In this document: one piece after another, positions 14,096-16,062 of the stretch | Numbering within the stretch: the first letter of the stretch is position 1 | How the letters are laid out: each line of letters opens with the position of its first letter | From: an uncultured Lachnospiraceae bacterium | GTDB lineage: Bacteria > Bacillota > Clostridia > Lachnospirales > Lachnospiraceae | Length of the DNA: 16,062 nt | Direction of reading: 5' to 3' | Assembly: GCA_937891165.1 (NCBI GenBank) | Contig: CALAEX010000262.1 | Coordinates: forward strand, 1 to 16,062 | The notes under the pieces: generated by a model | Seen by the model: the letters and a program-made list of their open reading frames with translations, nothing else | Told to the model about the DNA's origin: nothing | Database searches by the model: none | Made by a program: the position numbers and the translations under genes

Positions 14096-14671
14096 ATGAA
14101 AGAATTATTACTTGTGCTTGTCGGTTCGGCTCTTGTAAATAATGTTGTCTTAAGTCAATTCCTTGGTTTGTGTCCATTCCTCGGAGTTTCTAAAAAGACA
14201 AAAACAGCAGCAAGTATGGGAGCTGCCGTAATTTTCGTTATTATGATTGCCAGTGCAGTTACTTATGCGATTCACTATGGTGTATTAGTAACACTTGGCA
14301 TGGAATATATGCAGACGATTGTATTTATTCTTGTAATTGCAGCATTAGTTCAGATGATTGAAATGATGTTAAAGAAAGTTAGTCCAGCCATTTACTCTGC
14401 ACTTGGTGTATATCTTCCACTCATTACAACAAACTGTGCGGTACTTGGTGTAGCTATTACAAATATTCAGAATGCTTCTAGTTTTGCAGAAAGTATGATG
14501 AATAGCTTAGGAACAAGTGTTGGTTTCTTAATTGCTATTGTGATTATGGCTGGTATTCGTGAAAGACTCGAAGGAAATGATATTCCAAAGCCATTTCAAG
14601 GTATGCCAATTGTTTTAATTACAGCTGGACTTATGGCAATCGCATTTTGCGGTTTTGCCGGTGTAGTATAA
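14096..14671 (+). CDS. rnfA: Rnf electron transport complex subunit A
   Basis: Integral membrane subunit of 191 residues, the normal length, with about six hydrophobic segments. It is a homologue of RnfE with inverted topology. GLCPFLGVSKK (Cys26) and TTNCAVLGVAI (Cys114) supply its half of the intramembrane 2Fe-2S site. GAGVRERLEGNDIPKPFQG-type ending is present as IRERLEGNDIPKPFQG. AGGAGGA lies 7 bases before the ATG. Unlike RnfE here, it has no C-terminal tail. The rnfB ribosome binding site begins at the stop codon. Confidence 0.95.
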   Translation: MKELLLVLVGSALVNNVVLSQFLGLCPFLGVSKKTKTAASMGAAVIFVIMIASAVTYAIHYGVLVTLGMEYMQTIVFILVIAALVQMIEMMLKKVSPAIYSALGVYLPLITTNCAVLGVAITNIQNASSFAESMMNSLGTSVGFLIAIVIMAGIRERLEGNDIPKPFQGMPIVLITAGLMAIAFCGFAGVV

Positions 14672-14681
14672 GGAGGTAACG

Positions 14682-15518
14682 ATGATGATAATAAATGCGA
14701 TTCCTTATATGTTCCTTGCGTTTAGTGTGAAAAACGTTTTAATTGGAGGAGCAGCCGTAGGTGTGCTTGGGTTGATTCTTGGTGTTGCTCTTGGATTTGC
14801 AGGAAAGCTTTTCTTTGTTAAGGTAGACGAAAAGGAAATTGAAGTAAGAGGATGTTTACCAGGCAATAACTGTGGTGGCTGTGGTTATGCAGGTTGTGAC
14901 GGTTTGGCAGCAGCTATTGCAAAAGGCGAAGCCCCTGTCAATGCTTGTCCTGTAGCTGGAGCGGAAGCACATGCAAAAATCGGTGAAATTATGGGTCAAG
15001 CGGTAGATGCTTCTAATAAAAAAGTAGCATTTGTCATGTGCTCTGGTACTTGTGATAAGACCGAAAGAAAATATAACTACTATGGTATTAGTGACTGTAA
15101 ACAAGCAGTCGTTGTTCCAGGACAAGGCGACAAACTTTGTAGTTATGGATGTCTTGGATTTGGTAGCTGTGTAGAAGCTTGTCAATTTGATGCCATTCAT
15201 GTCGTAGACGGTGTAGCAGTTGTCGATAAAGAAAAATGTGTCGCTTGTGGTAAGTGTGTATCTACTTGTCCAAAGAACTTGATTACATTAGTACCATATG
15301 ATGCACCACTTGCTGTAGCTTGTCACTCCAATGACAAAGGAAAAGATGTGCGTGTAGCATGTAAGACAGGCTGTATTGGCTGTATGATTTGTACAAAACA
15401 ATGTGAAGTGGGGGCAATTACAGTAGAAAACAATTTAGCAAAAATTGATTATTCGAAGTGTACAGGATGTGGTAAATGTGCCCAGAAATGTCCACAGAAG
15501 ATTATTGTTGCAAGATAA
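14682..15518 (+). CDS. rnfB: Rnf electron transport complex subunit B (polyferredoxin, ferredoxin entry)
   Basis: Subunit that takes electrons from reduced ferredoxin, 278 residues. One membrane segment (about 18-42) is followed by a cluster domain with CGGCGYAGC and a later CP: Cys64, 67, 72 and 89 bind a 4Fe-4S centre, and Cys58 is extra. The rest carries ferredoxin-type motifs, including CLGFGSCVEAC, CVACGKCVSTCPK, CIGCMICTKQC and CTGCGKCAQKCP, enough for about four more clusters. Such multi-cluster RnfB proteins are usual in Clostridia. AAGGAGGT is 4 bases from the ATG at 14682 and 7 from the ATG at 14685, so the second Met may be the true start. It is the last gene of the operon, followed by a strong terminator. 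Confidence 0.95.
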   Translation: MMIINAIPYMFLAFSVKNVLIGGAAVGVLGLILGVALGFAGKLFFVKVDEKEIEVRGCLPGNNCGGCGYAGCDGLAAAIAKGEAPVNACPVAGAEAHAKIGEIMGQAVDASNKKVAFVMCSGTCDKTERKYNYYGISDCKQAVVVPGQGDKLCSYGCLGFGSCVEACQFDAIHVVDGVAVVDKEKCVACGKCVSTCPKNLITLVPYDAPLAVACHSNDKGKDVRVACKTGCIGCMICTKQCEVGAITVENNLAKIDYSKCTGCGKCAQKCPQKIIVAR

Positions 15519-15529
15519 TGTAAGAAAGG

Positions 15530-15564
15530 AAAAGATGCAGTTCACAGGAATTGCATCTTTTTTG
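15530..15564 (+). terminator. Intrinsic terminator of the rnf operon
   Basis: AAAAGATGCA (15530-15539) pairs with TGCATCTTTT (15552-15561), extended inward by GTT/AAT to leave a six-base loop, and followed by more T (TTTG TTTTG). It lies 12 bases after the rnfB stop. Confidence 0.9.
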
Positions 15565-15686
15565 TTTTGTATAATTCATTTCACAGAATGTAATAGTTTC
15601 ATCAAAAAGGTGAAAGTTAGTAAAATAATGAAAAAAGTCTATATTGACTTGTGATGAAATATTACTGTTTGAAGTTATGTAAAAAA

Positions 15687-15821
15687 AGCAGTTTTCAGAA
15701 TAAATACTGTTTGGACACGCTCTCGCTCGGGACGAGACGTAGTCGCACTAAGCTCGAAAAGACCTCGCTAAGTGCGAACGTCTCTTTACGGTCCTACACA
15801 GTATTTATTTTGAAAACTGCT
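15687..15821 (+). repeat. Structured repeat element, copy 2 (conserved 83-nt core inside a copy-specific stem)
   Basis: The core at 15713-15795 differs from copy 1 at four of 83 positions. Its arms, 15687-15710 and 15798-15821, are complementary over all 24 positions if one G-U pair is allowed, and sit only 2 bases outside the core on each side. The arm sequence (starting AGCAGTTTTC) has nothing in common with the copy 1 arm (starting AAACGGCTAC). The element lies in the same orientation as copy 1, about 15.7 kb away, between the rnf terminator and the next promoter. The same frame is open through both cores, but this is not taken as coding (see rejected items). Confidence 0.85.
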
Positions 15822-15867
15822 ATGCCTACAGCAAAGTGTTTGCAAATAGTAACTAATTGAATAATAT

Positions 15868-15909
15868 ATCGGCAAAATATTGAATGGGATTATTGGCTTT
15901 ATTGCCGAT
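15868..15909. repeat. 8-bp inverted repeat overlapping a promoter
   Basis: ATCGGCAA (15868-15875) and TTGCCGAT (15902-15909) are exact inverted copies separated by 26 bases. The right arm lies in the spacer of the proposed promoter, so the repeat may be an operator for the gene beyond the window. Confidence 0.4.
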
Positions 15910-15922
15910 AATATGTTATACT
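15893..15922 (+). promoter_or_regulatory. Promoter reading out of the window
   Basis: TTGGCT (15893-15898), 18 bases, then TATACT (15917-15922) preceded by TGT, an extended -10. An alternative is TTGCCG (15902-15907), 17 bases, TATATA (15925-15930). Either would give a leader of more than 120 bases before the window ends. Confidence 0.5.
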
Positions 15923-15939
15923 ATTATATAATGAATTAT

Positions 15940-16062
15940 TGTTCATATCTATGCAAAAAATAGTATTTATGCAAAAAAATGCTATGTTTGTAGCAGGTGA
16001 TAAGGTGTGAATGAAAAGTCCAATCCCCCAGCTGTGCTGGGGAGAATAGTGTAAGTGGAAAC
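15940..16062 (+). promoter_or_regulatory. Start of a structured 5' leader, possible riboswitch, cut by the window edge
   Basis: No start codon with a ribosome binding site appears in the 130 or so bases after the promoter. The segment contains AGCAGGTGATAAGGTG, then GAATGAAAAGTCC, a perfect 7-bp hairpin CCCCAGC-TGT-GCTGGGG (16026-16042), and AAGTGGAAAC at the very end. The AGGTG box and G/C-rich hairpin recall cobalamin-type riboswitches, but their diagnostic boxes are not complete in what is visible. The class is therefore unassigned. Confidence 0.3.

Larger units (their letters stand above)
15519..16062. other. Gene-free region of 544 bases
   Basis: No credible gene was found. Two open frames of 69 codons (15445-15654 and 15651-15860) lack ribosome binding sites; the first overlaps rnfB out of frame and the second runs across the structured repeat. 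The stretch holds, in order, the rnf terminator, an AT-rich spacer, repeat copy 2, a promoter and a truncated structured leader, listed separately. Confidence 0.7.

Noticed and set aside
13956..14177. Minus-strand frame rich in Leu and Pro opposite the rnfE tail.
   Set aside because: It is the shadow of the Ala/Lys/Glu-rich codons of rnfE and has no start signal.
15445..15654. 69-codon plus-strand frame after and within the rnfB end.
   Set aside because: It overlaps the rnfB ferredoxin motifs out of frame, crosses the operon terminator and has no ribosome binding site.
15713..15795. Reading the repeat core as a tRNA or tRNA-like gene because of its multi-branch fold.
   Set aside because: There is no acceptor stem of 7 bp ending in a CCA-type position, no T-loop sequence (GTTCRA) and no anticodon arm of the right size.
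15651..15860. 69-codon open frame across repeat copy 2. The same frame is open through copy 1, with the peptide DTLSLGTRR shared and two of the four base differences synonymous.
   Set aside because: There is no ribosome binding site, the two copies differ completely outside the core, and the pairing pattern explains the conservation better. Programs may annotate it as a small hypothetical protein in many genomes.
15961..15996. Near-direct repeat ATGCAAAAAA(T) in the leader, considered as an iteron or attachment site.
   Set aside because: There are only two imperfect A-rich copies with no replication or recombination gene nearby, so chance in AT-rich DNA is likely.

Overview
The window looks like chromosome from a low-GC, anaerobic, motile, spore-forming member of the Clostridia, most like a Lachnospiraceae species. 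The sequence is AT-rich and genes carry strong AGGAGG-type ribosome binding sites. The gene set fits this lifestyle: a methyl-accepting chemotaxis receptor, the sporulation regulator SpoIIID, a pyrophosphate-dependent phosphofructokinase and a complete six-gene Rnf complex in the clostridial order C-D-G-E-A-B. No rRNA, tRNA, CRISPR array, transposase or phage gene was seen. The family placement is an inference from gene content, not from a search.

Layout. 1-296: a structured repeat (copy 1) and a bidirectional terminator. 297-3270: a two-gene operon of a chemoreceptor and a sugar-binding lipoprotein, with no ABC permease or ATPase beside it. 3429-4733: a DUF1186-like protein with a SEC-C zinc motif. 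4983-5210: a lone YgiT-type zinc-finger protein. 5408-5683: spoIIID behind a sigma-E-like promoter. 5743-7245 (minus): an AraC-type regulator with an N-terminal DNA-binding domain and a long helical C-terminal part. 7400-8650 (minus): PPi-dependent phosphofructokinase. 8913-10175: a cytoplasmic M28 zinc peptidase whose promoter lies inside an 11-bp inverted repeat. 10303-15518: the rnf operon, ended by a strong terminator. 15519-16062: no convincing gene; it holds copy 2 of the structured repeat, a promoter, and the start of a structured leader cut by the window edge.

How the genes work together. Rnf couples oxidation of reduced ferredoxin by NAD+ to ion export, and PPi-dependent phosphofructokinase saves ATP in glycolysis, so both serve energy saving in a fermenter. 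The receptor and binding protein probably form a sugar-sensing pair for chemotaxis.

The most unusual signal is the pair of structured elements near the two ends of the window (about 13-152 and 15687-15821). An 83-nt core is 79/83 identical between copies and can fold as a three-way junction. Each core is closed by a long stem of about 20-24 bp whose sequence is entirely different in the two copies, yet each is self-complementary. This is either a repeated structured RNA with a covarying basal stem or a small mobile element that sits in the loops of hairpins. Several start codons were moved from the longest open frame on ribosome-binding-site grounds: pfp, rnfC, rnfD and rnfG.
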